From an uncultured Candidatus Woesearchaeota archaeon (GTDB lineage Archaea > Nanobdellota > Nanobdellia > Woesearchaeales > GW2011-AR9), in the NCBI GenBank assembly GCA_902529885.1, contig CABZYC010000003.1, positions 1-50,083 of the forward strand: DNA of 50,083 nucleotides, in the 5' to 3' direction. Below the pieces are notes generated by a model. That model worked only from the letters and a program-made list of their open reading frames with translations, was not told the DNA's origin and made no database searches. Shown here piece after piece: positions 17,680-26,819 of this stretch. The position numbers and the translations under genes were made by a program. Position 1 is the stretch's first letter, and each line of letters opens with the position of its first letter.

Positions 17680-18581
17680 GGTCGCCTCCCATTTATACGA
17701 ATTAAATCATTAATCATGTTTTCATACACCTGCATCCGAGCAGCAAAATTGTTTGCCATCTCACGAGTCTCACGGTCACTACGACGTACTCTTCGGAGCT
17801 GTGTCCATGCCTGGTGAACTTCACGGTTCGCTTTACGTAAGTGAGTGTGAGCTTTCACCTTCTGGTCTGGGTCAGTCCAATTGTTAGCAGCACTCTCTGC
17901 TTGTTCTAAGTGCTCACGAGCTTTCAATAACCTACTTTCAACAAACCTGAACTTGTTAGCACGCCGTCGTTCTGCAGCAGAAGCTGATTCAGGACGGCCA
18001 GTTGAATCTTCTTCCTCACTATCAGCACTATTAAATGTGAACATACGCCAAAGATATACAACCATCAAAATTGTCGGGATTAAAATTGCCCATTCAATAA
18101 TCTCATTATAAGATGTTATAACGCCAGGCGGCATACCGCCCGTGGCCCCGGAAGTTGCTGCTTCAAAAGCAGATAGTACAGCAATTGTTACAACAGTGAT
18201 GAAAAACTTGCCAACAATATGGCCCATATTCTCATCTTCACCTTCGCCAACCTTACGTATAATTAAACCGTAGCCACCAAGAATAATGACAATGAACGAT
18301 GTTGCACCGAGTATACCAAAACCTGCAAGCATACTTATTATCACTGCGCTAGGTATACCTATTGCTACTAAAAGACTAATTGCTAAAGATAAAACAGAAG
18401 CAATACGTTTTTTACCACCAATAAAAGAGGGAGATACACTGCTAGTTAGCACACCTTGGAACAATGCAAAAAATAAAATCCAAATTAAAAAGCGGGTCAT
18501 ACCAACATAACCCACAGACGTACCTAACCAACCTAACCCAAAAAGGTTCACAAAATCTATTATTGGGCCTCCGATCGGCAT
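17676..18581 (-). CDS. Membrane protein (about 4-5 TM) with C-terminal coiled coil, unknown
   Basis: TM block FLIWILFFALFQGVL...VLSLAISLLVAIGIPSAV then charged helices LLKAREHLEQAESAANNW; TAATG overlap with upstream gene. Confidence 0.68.
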   Translation of the reverse strand: MPIGGPIIDFVNLFGLGWLGTSVGYVGMTRFLIWILFFALFQGVLTSSVSPSFIGGKKRIASVLSLAISLLVAIGIPSAVIISMLAGFGILGATSFIVIILGGYGLIIRKVGEGEDENMGHIVGKFFITVVTIAVLSAFEAATSGATGGMPPGVITSYNEIIEWAILIPTILMVVYLWRMFTFNSADSEEEDSTGRPESASAAERRRANKFRFVESRLLKAREHLEQAESAANNWTDPDQKVKAHTHLRKANREVHQAWTQLRRVRRSDRETREMANNFAARMQVYENMINDLIRINGRRP

Positions 18582-19735
18582 TATATCTCACCCACTTTTT
18601 TATTAGTAGTTTTTTTCATTCTCTTACGTTCTCGATGAACTCTCTTCTCAAGTGTATGTAATTTTTTTATAATTGCTGCAGCCTGCCTATAAAAATCAGT
18701 CCAACTATCTCTACTACGTTCAAATGCATGCTTATTTCTTTCCAATAAAGTAAAAGCCTTCTGAAGTGTAGCTTCTATAGTACTCGCACCGTTTGTTTCA
18801 GAGATCGGTCTTTTTTTATCAACAAACTTCATTATTTGTTTGAACGCTTTTTCTAAAGCTTCATCACCCCTTTTAATACTCGGCACCTTTTTTGTCCGAA
18901 TTATTTTTGCTAATTTTTTATCTTCTTTAACAATTAACTTTCTTTCATTAATTAATGAAACCCATTGAGCCAATGTAAGATTAATTTGATCTTTTAAATC
19001 ACCATCAATATCATTCAAACTAGACTTCAGTTCTTTAATACGCGCGTCCATCTCTGCACGATGATGTTTATTAGCAGAGCTAATCCGATTATAATCATGA
19101 CTTTTTTTATCACCAGATTGATGATTATCCCGTTCTAACTTATTGAACTCTGAAGACCAGATATCAATTAGTTCATTCATTTTTTTAGAGTCATGCTCCG
19201 TTTTTTTAACGTCAGATAAAACACGGTTATAAGCCGTAATCATTCTTTGTTCATCACGCTTTTCTAAACGAACAATATTTTGTCCTTCTCGCTTCCATTG
19301 ACCAAGCTGGCACGCATGTTTTTCTAAACCTTTCACGTAAGCAAATAATGCGGCAGCTTCACGTTTTTTAAGGTTACCAGAAGAGAGATGAGCAGACAGT
19401 GCATGGTATAATGCTTCGAAAGCACCGTACATTTTATCACTTGAACGTTTTTCTAATTGGATCGCAGCAAGCGTACGAAGCTCAGTAGTGTAAAGCCTGT
19501 GAATATCTCTTTCCTCTTTCTTAAGATCCTGATTCTCTTTTTCTTCTGCCTTTTGCAAAGTTGGCGTAATAGGATTTTTTTTCTCATCAGGAGATGAACG
19601 AGGTTTCCTATTAGAAGAAGAAATGCTATTTCCATCATCCTCATTACTTGTTAAACTAAACACACCCAACATGAAAAAAATAAGACTTCCAAACATGCAC
19701 AATGCAGCAACCATCCCTAATGTTTCAGCTATCAT
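18581..19735 (-). CDS. TM-anchored coiled-coil protein, unknown
   Basis: ORF opens at 19789; ATG at 19735 (MIAETLGMVAALCMFGSLIFFMLGVF TM) forms ATGA overlap with the upstream stop, so preferred start. Confidence 0.66.
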   Translation of the reverse strand: MIAETLGMVAALCMFGSLIFFMLGVFSLTSNEDDGNSISSSNRKPRSSPDEKKNPITPTLQKAEEKENQDLKKEERDIHRLYTTELRTLAAIQLEKRSSDKMYGAFEALYHALSAHLSSGNLKKREAAALFAYVKGLEKHACQLGQWKREGQNIVRLEKRDEQRMITAYNRVLSDVKKTEHDSKKMNELIDIWSSEFNKLERDNHQSGDKKSHDYNRISSANKHHRAEMDARIKELKSSLNDIDGDLKDQINLTLAQWVSLINERKLIVKEDKKLAKIIRTKKVPSIKRGDEALEKAFKQIMKFVDKKRPISETNGASTIEATLQKAFTLLERNKHAFERSRDSWTDFYRQAAAIIKKLHTLEKRVHRERKRMKKTTNKKVGEI

Positions 19736-20712
19736 GTTGTCGTCACCCTTGTCCCAGATACACAGCCAAACAAAGTACCAGACTTCCAATCAGCAGCTTT
19801 ACCGGCTGCATCGAATAAAGCTTTGTTTTTACAGATATCATAACAAGTACGTTTCTGCGTCGTGCCAGCAGGATACTCAATGTTACCAACACTCTTTATT
19901 TTTTTATCATCAGTCATACAACGCCTATATGTCTTACCCATAGATCTGAATGTATGACCATATCCCTTCCCAACACTTGCCCAGGATGAAAAGCCAGGGC
20001 AACTTATTTCACAAGGAGGCGGGGGAAGATCTGGAGAAACACTAGCATCACCATCACCATCACCATCACCATCACCATCACCATCATCAGAGTTTTCAGG
20101 ATCTGTAGGTATTGCTTCACAACCACGTTTTTTATGCCAACTACCTGCATTAGTTATTTGTTGACCAGCTGGACACGACCTACAATTATCTGAGTTAAAT
20201 GAACAATCACTATTACATGTAACATCACCAATTAAAGTGGGTGTTTTACATTGTCGTTTATTGTAACTATACGTACTAAAAATAGAAGGTTCACAATCTT
20301 CTCCTGCATTCAAAACACCATCCCTACATTCACCGTCGGTTAGGTCTTCATCCTTAATACATTCACCTGAGCCAAAGTCGTATATCATCCCGTCAGGACA
20401 TTCAGTACAACCAGGGTAATTGCTTGCACCATTATCACATTTTTTAGGTACGCAAACACCATGCTCTAATATTTCGTCATCTTCACAAGGACTAGTTGGT
20501 TCAGGGCAAGTATCATCTACACAACAAGAACTACAACCACCTAAGTATATTCCACCTATATTATAATTCTGTAAATCTCCTTGATTTTGCGCAACACTAT
20601 TTGAAGCACAATACGGGTCACCAGGAAAAGCCATGCAAACAACGTGCAACGTAGTTATACCAGTGAAAAAAAGAAACACACCTGCCAACAATATTAATAA
20701 TCCTTTATTCAT
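19732..20712 (-). CDS. Secreted/membrane-anchored Cys-rich protein with (Gly-Asp) repeat
   Basis: N-terminal TM GLLILLAGVFLFFTGITTLHVVC; >20 Cys including DUF4215-like CRDGVLNAGEDCEPS..CNSDCSFNSDNC; DGDGDGDGDGDGDGD tract. Confidence 0.68.
   Translation of the reverse strand: MNKGLLILLAGVFLFFTGITTLHVVCMAFPGDPYCASNSVAQNQGDLQNYNIGGIYLGGCSSCCVDDTCPEPTSPCEDDEILEHGVCVPKKCDNGASNYPGCTECPDGMIYDFGSGECIKDEDLTDGECRDGVLNAGEDCEPSIFSTYSYNKRQCKTPTLIGDVTCNSDCSFNSDNCRSCPAGQQITNAGSWHKKRGCEAIPTDPENSDDGDGDGDGDGDGDASVSPDLPPPPCEISCPGFSSWASVGKGYGHTFRSMGKTYRRCMTDDKKIKSVGNIEYPAGTTQKRTCYDICKNKALFDAAGKAADWKSGTLFGCVSGTRVTTT
20047..20094. repeat. Hexanucleotide tandem repeat (ATCACC)x7 + ATCATC encoding Gly-Asp
   Basis: Seven perfect ATCACC units at 20047-20088, then ATCATC; translated on the minus strand as (GD)n. 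Confidence 0.95.
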
Positions 20713-20713
20713 T

Positions 20714-21163
20714 CTAAAACACCTCCGCTTTCTTTAATAATTGAAAGCTTACATAAAGACCTAAAGACAAAATTGCTATCGACATAGCTACAAACAAAAA
20801 TTGTCCAATTGGCTCCGCTATCTTTTCTAACAATCCATTTGGTGTTAAAAAAGTAATTAGAAGGGGACCCACCCAATTCAATATTTTTTTATTCTTTTCT
20901 TCAAAACCTTCAAAGACAGGTATCCGATTCATAGCTTCTTTAATCAACACGAAGGATATTACTAACAAAGCTATCTTAAGTACACCAACTGAGGCAACAG
21001 ACTCTTGAGTCATCCCGGTCATCCCATAAGGCACCATAGCCATTGTCGCCAGTATCATTTGAATTACACTTGCAAGTTGATCTTGTACGCCACCCATATT
21101 CATTGCGTGAACATTAGGTATCAAAGATAACATAGACAACACTTTTATTAAATTAAATCTCAT
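20714..21163 (-). CDS. Signal peptide + 3 TM small membrane protein (paralog B)
   Basis: MRFNLIKVLSMLSLIPNVHA signal-like; GVLKIALLVISFVLIKEAMNRIPVFEGFEEKNKKILNWVGPLLITFLTP; paralogous to 21413-21880. Confidence 0.68.
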   Translation of the reverse strand: MRFNLIKVLSMLSLIPNVHAMNMGGVQDQLASVIQMILATMAMVPYGMTGMTQESVASVGVLKIALLVISFVLIKEAMNRIPVFEGFEEKNKKILNWVGPLLITFLTPNGLLEKIAEPIGQFLFVAMSIAILSLGLYVSFQLLKKAEVF

Positions 21164-21165
21164 AT

Positions 21166-21411
21166 TTACATCATCCCCCTATTAGCATAATCAGTCCTGT
21201 ACACTAAATGATTATCTGATTCCAATCCATTATTAATCTCTGCTAAATTCATTGTGTTACCTTGATTCGTATTTGTAATCTGTGGTGCCCCGCTTACACC
21301 TGAACAGATGTCAGCAGCCGGGTCAACAACACATGCTACACCCATGAAAAACATGCTTAAAAACATTAAAATTATTGCAATCCCAAAACAAGCTATTGTC
21401 CAACGTTTCAT
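21166..21411 (-). CDS. Small single-TM protein with extracytoplasmic Cys pair, unknown
   Basis: 81 aa: MKRWTIACFGIAIILMFLSMFFMGVACVVDPAADICSG...; located between two paralogous 3-TM genes with 1-2 nt spacers. Confidence 0.6.
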   Translation of the reverse strand: MKRWTIACFGIAIILMFLSMFFMGVACVVDPAADICSGVSGAPQITNTNQGNTMNLAEINNGLESDNHLVYRTDYANRGMM

Positions 21412-21412
21412 A

Positions 21413-21880
21413 TTAGTATCCTGCCTCCTCTCTGCCCCAATCCCAGATATGCTTACACATAAAAAAGACTACGATACCCACTAATCCAACAAAAATAAGT
21501 AGAACTAAATCAGCTATCCCTTCAGACATACCAAGGATTAATTGAACTGGTGTCAAAACAACTAGTAATAACGATAAAACCCATTGAATGGTATGCTTGC
21601 TTTTCTTTTCAAACTCTTCAAAGATTGGTACCCTACGCATACCTTCTTTAATTAATACACCAAATATTATTGCGCATGCAATTTTTAACAACCCGGCAGA
21701 CGTAAGTTGTTCAATCGGTAAATTTTTCACTGCATTATAATCAGGAGATAACCTCACAAAAAGTAAGCCTATAGCTTGAACTATTTCCACTATTTTCCCA
21801 ATCGAATTTTGAAACATGTTAGCCTGCGTTTGAGCGAACACGGCTGGCACACTAGCCAAGAATAACATTAATCGCTTCAT
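21413..21880 (-). CDS. Signal peptide + 3 TM small membrane protein (paralog A)
   Basis: MKRLMLFLASVPAVFAQ signal peptide; GLLKIACAIIFGVLIKEGMRRVPIFEEFEKKSKHTIQWVLSLLLVVLTP; ATGA overlap with upstream gene. Confidence 0.68.
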   Translation of the reverse strand: MKRLMLFLASVPAVFAQTQANMFQNSIGKIVEIVQAIGLLFVRLSPDYNAVKNLPIEQLTSAGLLKIACAIIFGVLIKEGMRRVPIFEEFEKKSKHTIQWVLSLLLVVLTPVQLILGMSEGIADLVLLIFVGLVGIVVFFMCKHIWDWGREEAGY

Positions 21881-24800
21881 TTTTTCCCACCTCTATTTTC
21901 ACCTATCAATCTCACTGCCTCTTCTAACGCCTCAGAAATACGTTTGTTACAATATTCCTCTTCCGCATCCATCTTAAGTGAATATTGTTTAATGTGTCCA
22001 ATTGCCTTGTCAATATGTGCTATTGATTGAGAGATTAACTGCATTATCTGTTTAGGACTATTATTTTGTTGAGGTTTACCCATAGTGTCAACACCGGTTT
22101 TTAACCTGACCTTAACTTCTTCGAGCATACTAAACATGTTATGTGTCTCTTTAATCAACTTTGAATAATTACGTTTAAACCGACTATAATAAGAATATCT
22201 TGTTGCTTCGGCCCGAACTAATTGTTTAGCAGAAGGTTTGTTAAACAGTTCTTGTAATTGTTCAACATCACCCTTAAACTTCTTATAACCACCTGCTATC
22301 CCATCGAACATTCCATCAATCTGGGTAACATTTAATTGTGCTAATTTATCCACACTATTAATATCATTTAATTTGACCTTAATTTTTTCTAATTCATTTT
22401 CGTCAGCGATTATCTTCAAGGTTTCACCTTGTAAAATCTTATTAAATTGAATTACCTTATGTTCCATCTCAGGATTTTTAGAAACTTCTTCTGCAAACTT
22501 AATTTGCCTACGGGACAAGTGATGTTCTTTCCATACATTCTTTAAAGATTCACTTTGCTTATGTTTCAAAAGGTATGCATTTAATACATCTATCTTCACA
22601 GACGGCTTATCCTTAATATCTACCAAAGGACCAAACTTAGCACCTATACTTGCATCAATTAATGCACACACCGCAATTTGAGATAACTTGTCTTTACTAA
22701 GCAATTTCATTGCATGATTCCAAACTATAGGGATGTCATGCAAAACACCTGGAAGTGTAATGAAGTTGTGAATGTAATCGTCAACTTTCCCATCGTAAGC
22801 AGCATTCCTGTTTGCATCTTTATCATACGCCATATCATTAAGCCAAGTGTTTAAATTGTCATTACCATATTCTTTAGCAAGATGCACTAAGTCCCTAATG
22901 CCTTTCACCCCACCTAAGTGTACCAACGTATTCTGTTGTGGTAACCCAGGAATATGAGGCACTAAAGCAGAGTATAATATCTCATTCACCATTTTCGTAG
23001 TATCTCCATCACGGCCACTTAATGCGTACAACAATACTTCAATCAAAAATGTACTCCCCGATGAGCCAGTCGGCATTTGATGTTTTGCTTGGCTAAGCAT
23101 ATGGGCATTAACCTTAAGAGTACCCAAAATTGCCAGGACATAATAATTCTTTTCATCTGAGTCTCTTAGACATCCCCTCACTTGCCTCTCAACATCACGG
23201 ACATATTTAGACCCACTAATTACCTCGGAAGCAATCTGCTCTATATTTTTTAAACAATCTTTATTGACAGACAACCTTGGACGTATAATTGGTTCATTAA
23301 TTTTATCTTGGATCTTCTTCAAATCAAATCCGTGTGGTACAACATCTTCCAAAATGATACCAGGCTCTACTCCTACTTCTTTACCAACAACACGGTCATA
23401 CTTCGTAACACCATCAGCGTCAGCAAGGTTTAATATTGATTCAAATAATATGCAACCGTGTTTGTCCCACAGAGGTTTTATTTCACCTACTACTTTGGAT
23501 AAACGATTACCTTCCTCAGCAAAAAAATCAGTCGTACTCTTAAATCGTTCACGTGTTTCATTAAACAATTTTAATTCTTCGGGGCTACCTTTCGAATGAT
23601 TTTTGGCCGCAATACCGTTCTTTTGTTCCAATAACTTCAAAAATTGATTAATATGGTCTGCCCATCCACGGTAAAAACCATCATATATCCGTTGAAGGTC
23701 AGTATACAATGCACGCATCTCATCAGTCACACGATTATCTTTTGTTTGAATCAGTTTTGTTAAGTATGAATACAATGCCTCAAAACCATCTACAGGGATT
23801 TGTTGCCCAGTTGCTTTCTCAACACGCACCTCTACCAAATAGAATTCAGCTAGAGACTGTAAGTTCTCCCAACTATCCATCAACCTAGGAGAATCAGCGT
23901 GCACTTTTGTTATACGGTCTGCGTAGTGAGCGATACCTCGTTTACCAACCCACCAATCATACCAATCCTGAGTCTTCTTACTACATTTCACGTCAGTTGG
24001 AATTATAGGAATCGGTTTTATACCATGAGATAATGGAACCATAGATATGCCCATACCTTGCACTTCATCTTTACATAAGCCCTTTACACCCCATTTATTT
24101 ACTTTCTTAGCTTCATTAATTGCATAAAATAGACCTAACCTGAAATCCTCGTTTTGGTACAACGACTTTTTTGGGTTGAGTTCAACATAAACTTTTTTCA
24201 TTTTGTCAACATGTGAACGGTACAAAGATACGATTGCTTCAAACTCATTAACCATCATTGGAATTTGACTCTCATCAGCTAACATATTCAATTTTTTCAA
24301 AAAAGATTGTACACTACTAAAATAGATGAATTCTTTATTCTTATTTAATTCTAAAACACTATATACTCTTGATAATTCTTCAAAAGCAAAATGCATCTTT
24401 TTGTGTTCATTTTTATCAAAACGGAACTCACCTTTTTTATCAGATAAAAATGCGTGTAGCATTTGTATACCATCACGTAAACGGTAATCACTTTTTGCAT
24501 CACGCTTATCATCATAACGCCGTAAACAAATTAATAGGTCTTCACTTGCATCACGAAGTTTTTTTCGTGAATTCAAAGTTTTAAGACTTATATCTAATTT
24601 ATATAAGATATAGCCAATATGCCGCGGATCATTTTTATGGTCCCACAACCATTTAATCCCATAGCCATTGGTAGCCCAACAATTCCACCATGCTTCAAAC
24701 TCAGACCAATCAACAGGGCCTAATTTTGGATCTAATGTGAATAATGCACCAAATAGCCGATAATTCCACAATGTTTTCTCTACACGGTTAATACAGGAGA

Positions 24801-25692
24801 TCGCAGCAACGATTTCTGTGTCTGAGAACGAATTTAGTATGTTTAAATGAGATTGTAAGATAGTCAACATATTTTCTACTACCTTCACCATTTGATCATA
24901 ATCTTTTATGAACTGCCCTTCTTTAGTCTCACCCCAAATTTTCAAATAGTTTGTACGGTAAACCTCATAACATCTATGCATGTCATAAGATTCGTATTTA
25001 TGTAATTTAGGGGATTCTTTATAATTTTGTGTTTGTACGGATTTATTTGCTGAACGAAATAGTTCACTGTGGTATACGCCAAATGGATCATTCAAGATCA
25101 TGAAAGGAGTTTTTATATCTAATTTTTGACCTTCAGAAAGAACTGTTTTTCCGCCAACCTTCTTACCAGAACCAGAAACTTGCACATCACTGTACACAGT
25201 TGTGAAACCAGTTAGCATACGCATATTTTGAATACGATCATCAATATCGAAATTTGAATCAGAAGAATCATGCTTAGTATCGTTGACCCAATTTTGTAGG
25301 TTGTTAATTAACTCTTGCCGTTTACGAAGCATTTCTTTCCATGCTTGATTTGCAGTAGGATTCTTTAGCAATTTAGTTTTTTTGGAAGGCATACCTAGAA
25401 AAAACATGATAGATAATTGAGATATGTCTATCTTAACAGATGCATCAATTGCAATAATAGTATTATCTATGATTGGAGCATGATAATTATGCGTTATTTT
25501 GTCGCCGCCTTTAATCCCTGCATCCACTAAAGCTGCAGCAATAGCAGTAGCTTGCGCAGTAGGATCTGGTGTACTGCTAGCACCACTAAAATTAAGATCT
25601 TTTAACAAAAGGTATAAACCCCAAACAATCATTACTGCACCCACACTTATAGTTAAAGCAGCAACACCACCTATTAATCCAACTATCGCCAT
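21877..25692 (-). CDS. Giant TM-anchored helical protein (1271 aa), unknown; first gene of operon
   Basis: N-terminal TM AIVGLIGGVAALTISVGAVMIVWGLYLLL, then >1200 aa predominantly charged helical sequence; TATA-like element about 25-30 nt upstream. Confidence 0.7.
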   Translation of the reverse strand: MAIVGLIGGVAALTISVGAVMIVWGLYLLLKDLNFSGASSTPDPTAQATAIAAALVDAGIKGGDKITHNYHAPIIDNTIIAIDASVKIDISQLSIMFFLGMPSKKTKLLKNPTANQAWKEMLRKRQELINNLQNWVNDTKHDSSDSNFDIDDRIQNMRMLTGFTTVYSDVQVSGSGKKVGGKTVLSEGQKLDIKTPFMILNDPFGVYHSELFRSANKSVQTQNYKESPKLHKYESYDMHRCYEVYRTNYLKIWGETKEGQFIKDYDQMVKVVENMLTILQSHLNILNSFSDTEIVAAISCINRVEKTLWNYRLFGALFTLDPKLGPVDWSEFEAWWNCWATNGYGIKWLWDHKNDPRHIGYILYKLDISLKTLNSRKKLRDASEDLLICLRRYDDKRDAKSDYRLRDGIQMLHAFLSDKKGEFRFDKNEHKKMHFAFEELSRVYSVLELNKNKEFIYFSSVQSFLKKLNMLADESQIPMMVNEFEAIVSLYRSHVDKMKKVYVELNPKKSLYQNEDFRLGLFYAINEAKKVNKWGVKGLCKDEVQGMGISMVPLSHGIKPIPIIPTDVKCSKKTQDWYDWWVGKRGIAHYADRITKVHADSPRLMDSWENLQSLAEFYLVEVRVEKATGQQIPVDGFEALYSYLTKLIQTKDNRVTDEMRALYTDLQRIYDGFYRGWADHINQFLKLLEQKNGIAAKNHSKGSPEELKLFNETRERFKSTTDFFAEEGNRLSKVVGEIKPLWDKHGCILFESILNLADADGVTKYDRVVGKEVGVEPGIILEDVVPHGFDLKKIQDKINEPIIRPRLSVNKDCLKNIEQIASEVISGSKYVRDVERQVRGCLRDSDEKNYYVLAILGTLKVNAHMLSQAKHQMPTGSSGSTFLIEVLLYALSGRDGDTTKMVNEILYSALVPHIPGLPQQNTLVHLGGVKGIRDLVHLAKEYGNDNLNTWLNDMAYDKDANRNAAYDGKVDDYIHNFITLPGVLHDIPIVWNHAMKLLSKDKLSQIAVCALIDASIGAKFGPLVDIKDKPSVKIDVLNAYLLKHKQSESLKNVWKEHHLSRRQIKFAEEVSKNPEMEHKVIQFNKILQGETLKIIADENELEKIKVKLNDINSVDKLAQLNVTQIDGMFDGIAGGYKKFKGDVEQLQELFNKPSAKQLVRAEATRYSYYSRFKRNYSKLIKETHNMFSMLEEVKVRLKTGVDTMGKPQQNNSPKQIMQLISQSIAHIDKAIGHIKQYSLKMDAEEEYCNKRISEALEEAVRLIGENRGGKK

Positions 25693-25771
25693 GTTAAATT
25701 AGAGTATTTATTCATATAAAAACATATTGTACACCACATATCATTAAATAGCTATCAGGTAGCTATAAAAT

Positions 25772-26788
25772 ATGAAAAGGCCGTACCCTATATTGGTCGC
25801 ACTTGTTTGTTTAATCCTGTTCAGTTTAATCCTCATATTCAAGTTTATCCCAACACTCTTGTTAAGTGCAATCATTGCATACATTTTTTATCCGCTTTAT
25901 AAGAGGTTCCACAAGTATGTTCCAAGTTATGCAGCCATCATTAGTTGCACCATCTTAATCTTGATTATTTCTGTCCCAGCACTATTGCTTATTAACAGTT
26001 TAATACAAGAATCGTTCACAATAATTAACTTGTTACGTGAACTTTTAGTACAGAACCAAAGTACAGATTGTACAAATGCATTGTGTGAAACAATGCAAGG
26101 CATAGTGTACAATTCTAATCTTATGGCATACTTACAAAACATGCTTGACACATTTGCTTCAAACATCCTGCAAGCTACAAGTAAAATTATAACAAACATA
26201 CCCAAAATGGCACTTGAACTATTCATCTTTTTATTCACATTTTATTATTGTCTTAAAGATGGAAAGTCACTAGTAACATTTGTAGAAAAAGCTAGTAAAC
26301 AGATTAAAGGAATATTCACGTTACACCTTAAACACATGGACAACGTAATGAAAGCTATTGTGCACGGCTACTTTTTTGTAGCAATGTTGCAAGGAATATT
26401 AGCCCTACTTGGATACATCGTGTTAGGTGTACCAAACCCTTTCTTCTGGGGGTTTTTGACAGCAATCTTTGCCTTAGTACCATTAATTGGCACCGCGTTA
26501 ATTTGGGCACCATTAAGCATTATACTTTTTATCAAAGGTATTAGTTCAGATAACCTTTACACAATTATTAGTTCAATCATATTATTTGCGTACGGAGCAT
26601 TCATTATTAGTACTATTGACAATGTTGTTCGACCAAACATTATTGCTGCCAGAGTGAACGTGCACCCACTCACAATCTTGCTCGGTATCATCGGAGGACT
26701 ACAGATTGTTGGGCCAGCAGGATTCATTATAGGGCCAGTATTATTAAGTACAACCATCAGAATGGTACAAGATAGTGTGAACCAATAA
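25772..26788 (+). CDS. AI-2E transporter/PerM family membrane protein
   Basis: 338 aa; topology and C-terminal signature NPFFWGFLTAIFALVPLIGTALIWAP...GAFIISTIDNVVRPNIIAARVNVHPLTILLGIIGGLQIVGPAGFIIGPVL. Confidence 0.88.
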   Translation: MKRPYPILVALVCLILFSLILIFKFIPTLLLSAIIAYIFYPLYKRFHKYVPSYAAIISCTILILIISVPALLLINSLIQESFTIINLLRELLVQNQSTDCTNALCETMQGIVYNSNLMAYLQNMLDTFASNILQATSKIITNIPKMALELFIFLFTFYYCLKDGKSLVTFVEKASKQIKGIFTLHLKHMDNVMKAIVHGYFFVAMLQGILALLGYIVLGVPNPFFWGFLTAIFALVPLIGTALIWAPLSIILFIKGISSDNLYTIISSIILFAYGAFIISTIDNVVRPNIIAARVNVHPLTILLGIIGGLQIVGPAGFIIGPVLLSTTIRMVQDSVNQ

Positions 26789-26819
26789 TTATAATAACCA
26801 AAACTATATCTTATACCAC

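Noticed and set aside
20041-20096. Short tandem repeat considered as CRISPR-like
   Set aside because: It is a 6-nt microsatellite in frame with a Gly-Asp tract; no spacers and no cas genes in the window.
23264-23599. 111-aa plus-strand ORF
   Set aside because: Antisense within the 1271-aa gene; no start signals or motifs.
13407-25692. Interpretation of the orphan operon plus HerA-like ATPase as a conjugative type IV secretion system
   Set aside because: No VirB4/VirD4, VirB6/8/9/10, relaxase or pilin-peptidase motif is seen; the ATPase fits HerA and is separated by two unrelated genes. Left only as an open possibility.
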